A stretch of 6,203 nucleotides of DNA from an uncultured Collinsella sp. (lineage in GTDB: Bacteria; Actinomycetota; Coriobacteriia; Coriobacteriales; Coriobacteriaceae): NCBI GenBank assembly GCA_900549535.1, contig UROR01000118.1:1-6203 (forward strand). Reading direction: 5' to 3'. The position numbers and the translations under genes were made by a program. The notes under the pieces are model-generated. The model searched no databases and was not told the origin of the DNA. It saw nothing but the letters and a program-made list of their open reading frames with translations. Of the stretch, positions 5,718 to 6,203 are shown in pieces. Position 1 is the first letter of the stretch; each line of letters opens with the position of its first letter.

Positions 5718-5774
5718 GCCGGCAGTTAGGGACGTTCCTAAACTGCCGGCAGAAAAGGAACGTCCCTAACTGCC
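5718..5774. repeat. Three-armed inverted-repeat element after the zinc-ribbon gene
   Basis: A perfect 19-bp inverted repeat pairs 5721-5739 with 5756-5774 around a 16-nt centre. The centre holds the palindrome CTGCCGGCAG (5743-5752). An alternative stem pairs 5718-5727 with 5741-5750 (10 bp), extended by AGG/CCT with a one-base bulge. The two folds are mutually exclusive. The core TAGGGAC / GTCCCTA is shared with the element at 4580-4648. It begins 18 bases after the stop codon and precedes the terminator. Confidence 0.85.
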
Positions 5775-5780
5775 AGATAA

Positions 5781-5818
5781 AAAAACGAGCGAGGATTTTG
5801 AGGTCCTCGCTCGTTTTT
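5781..5818. terminator. Bidirectional intrinsic terminator between the zinc-ribbon gene and topA
   Basis: Arms 5781-5795 and 5804-5818 pair perfectly over 15 bp with an 8-nt loop. The inner GC core CGAGCGAGGA is flanked by A5/T5, with TTTTTGTTTT after it on the plus strand and a seven-T run on the minus strand. It serves both convergent genes. Confidence 0.92.
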
Positions 5819-5845
5819 GTTTTAGGTGATGTCTCGACCGTGCGG

Positions 5846-6203
5846 CTACTTGTCGGCAGCGGTCTTTTTGGTAGTCGACTTCTTGGCCGTCGTCTTTTTG
5901 GCGGTCGTCTTCTTGGCAGCAGTCTTCTTTGCCGCCGTCGTCTTCTTAGCCGTGCTCGCCTTGGTCGTGGTCTTGCGGCCGCGGGCGGGCTTCTTCTCCT
6001 TGGTCGGGCAGTCCATGTTGACGCAGATACGCCACGGGCCGCGCGCTGTGTTGACCACCACGATGGGAGCGCCGCACTCGGGACAGGTCTCGCCCGTCGC
6101 CTCGAGCTTGCCGCGCGCCGGCAGCGGATAGCTCACGCCGCAATCGTCGTAGTTGGTGCAGCGGATAAAGCGCTTGCCGCTCTTCTCGCTCTTGTGCGCG
6201 ATC
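5846..6203 (-). CDS. topA: DNA topoisomerase I, C-terminal end (partial)
   Basis: The last 118 residues of a type IA topoisomerase, which relaxes negative supercoils; the catalytic part lies beyond the right edge. Visible is the second half of one topoisomerase zinc ribbon, RFIRCTNYDDCGVSYPLPA (C15 and C21 of the fragment), followed by a further ribbon with CPEC (C40, C43) and CVNMDC (C60, C65). These C4 fingers and the SYPLP...G link are characteristic of bacterial TopA tails and bind single-stranded DNA and RNA polymerase in other species. After KEKKPARGRK comes a lysine/threonine/alanine repeat tail to the end (see separate entry). The frame is open through the edge and the stop TAG is at 5848-5846. 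The gene converges on the zinc-ribbon gene through a shared terminator. A generic zinc-finger protein is less likely given how closely the finger spacing fits TopA. Confidence 0.9.
   Translation of the reverse strand, partial: IAHKSEKSGKRFIRCTNYDDCGVSYPLPARGKLEATGETCPECGAPIVVVNTARGPWRICVNMDCPTKEKKPARGRKTTTKASTAKKTTAAKKTAAKKTTAKKTTAKKSTTKKTAADK
5849..5956 (-). repeat. Pentapeptide-like K/T/A repeat coding for the TopA tail
   Basis: The last 36 residues consist of about seven units of the form (S/T)(T/A)(A/T)KK, such as STAKK, TAAKK and TTAKK, with one six-residue unit (TTAAKK). The DNA shows imperfect 15-nt periodicity. Such lysine-rich tails are known on actinobacterial topoisomerase I and resemble histone H1/HU tails; they increase DNA binding. 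Confidence 0.8.

Noticed and set aside
4580..5774. CRISPR array or insertion sequence
   Set aside because: The repeats are single inverted pairs with no regular direct repeats or spacers. No transposase is present and the enclosed gene is not a mobility gene.

Overview
The window is GC-rich and carries a compact bacterial housekeeping cluster, mostly on the minus strand. Read in transcription direction on that strand, the order is: the 3' end of topA (DNA topoisomerase I), then tmk (thymidylate kinase), holB (DNA polymerase III delta'), ricT (PSP1-domain protein), comF (phosphoribosyltransferase-like protein), and the first codons of a further gene at the left edge. High GC, the lysine-rich repeat tail on TopA, the long arginine-rich tail on RicT and the zinc-ribbon membrane protein together suggest a high-GC actinobacterium, most likely class Coriobacteriia (Collinsella-like). 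That assignment is recalled from family features; no search was run.

Layout from left to right. 1-47: start of an unrecognised minus-strand gene. 58-864: comF, with a TTG start. 865-966: intergenic, with a strong 12-bp hairpin that covers the comF ribosome binding site. 967-2667: ricT, a cysteine-rich PSP1 core followed by about 240 residues of disordered basic tail. 2658-3785: holB. 3787-4470: tmk. The tmk, holB and ricT genes are packed with a 1-nt gap and then a 10-nt overlap, so they are surely one operon, probably driven from a promoter near 4523-4551. 4471-4716: divergent intergenic region holding a perfect 23-bp inverted repeat between two promoters. 4717-5700 (+): a zinc-ribbon, single-pass membrane protein of unknown function, the only plus-strand gene. 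5701-5845: a three-armed inverted-repeat element and a bidirectional terminator. 5846-6203: topA C-terminus, running off the right edge.

Functionally, tmk supplies dTDP for dTTP synthesis, holB is part of the clamp loader and topA relaxes negative supercoils, so the cluster centres on DNA replication. The linkage tmk...holB-ricT is also found in Bacillus, where yaaQ and yaaR lie between tmk and holB; those are absent here. The part that departs from this standard cluster is the plus-strand zinc-ribbon gene between topA and tmk. It is bounded on both sides by hairpin elements that share the core TAGGGAC. I see no obvious new defence or mobile system. The points most worth following are the repeat elements, the occluded comF ribosome binding site, the extra cysteine cluster and arginine blocks of RicT, and the membrane zinc-ribbon protein.
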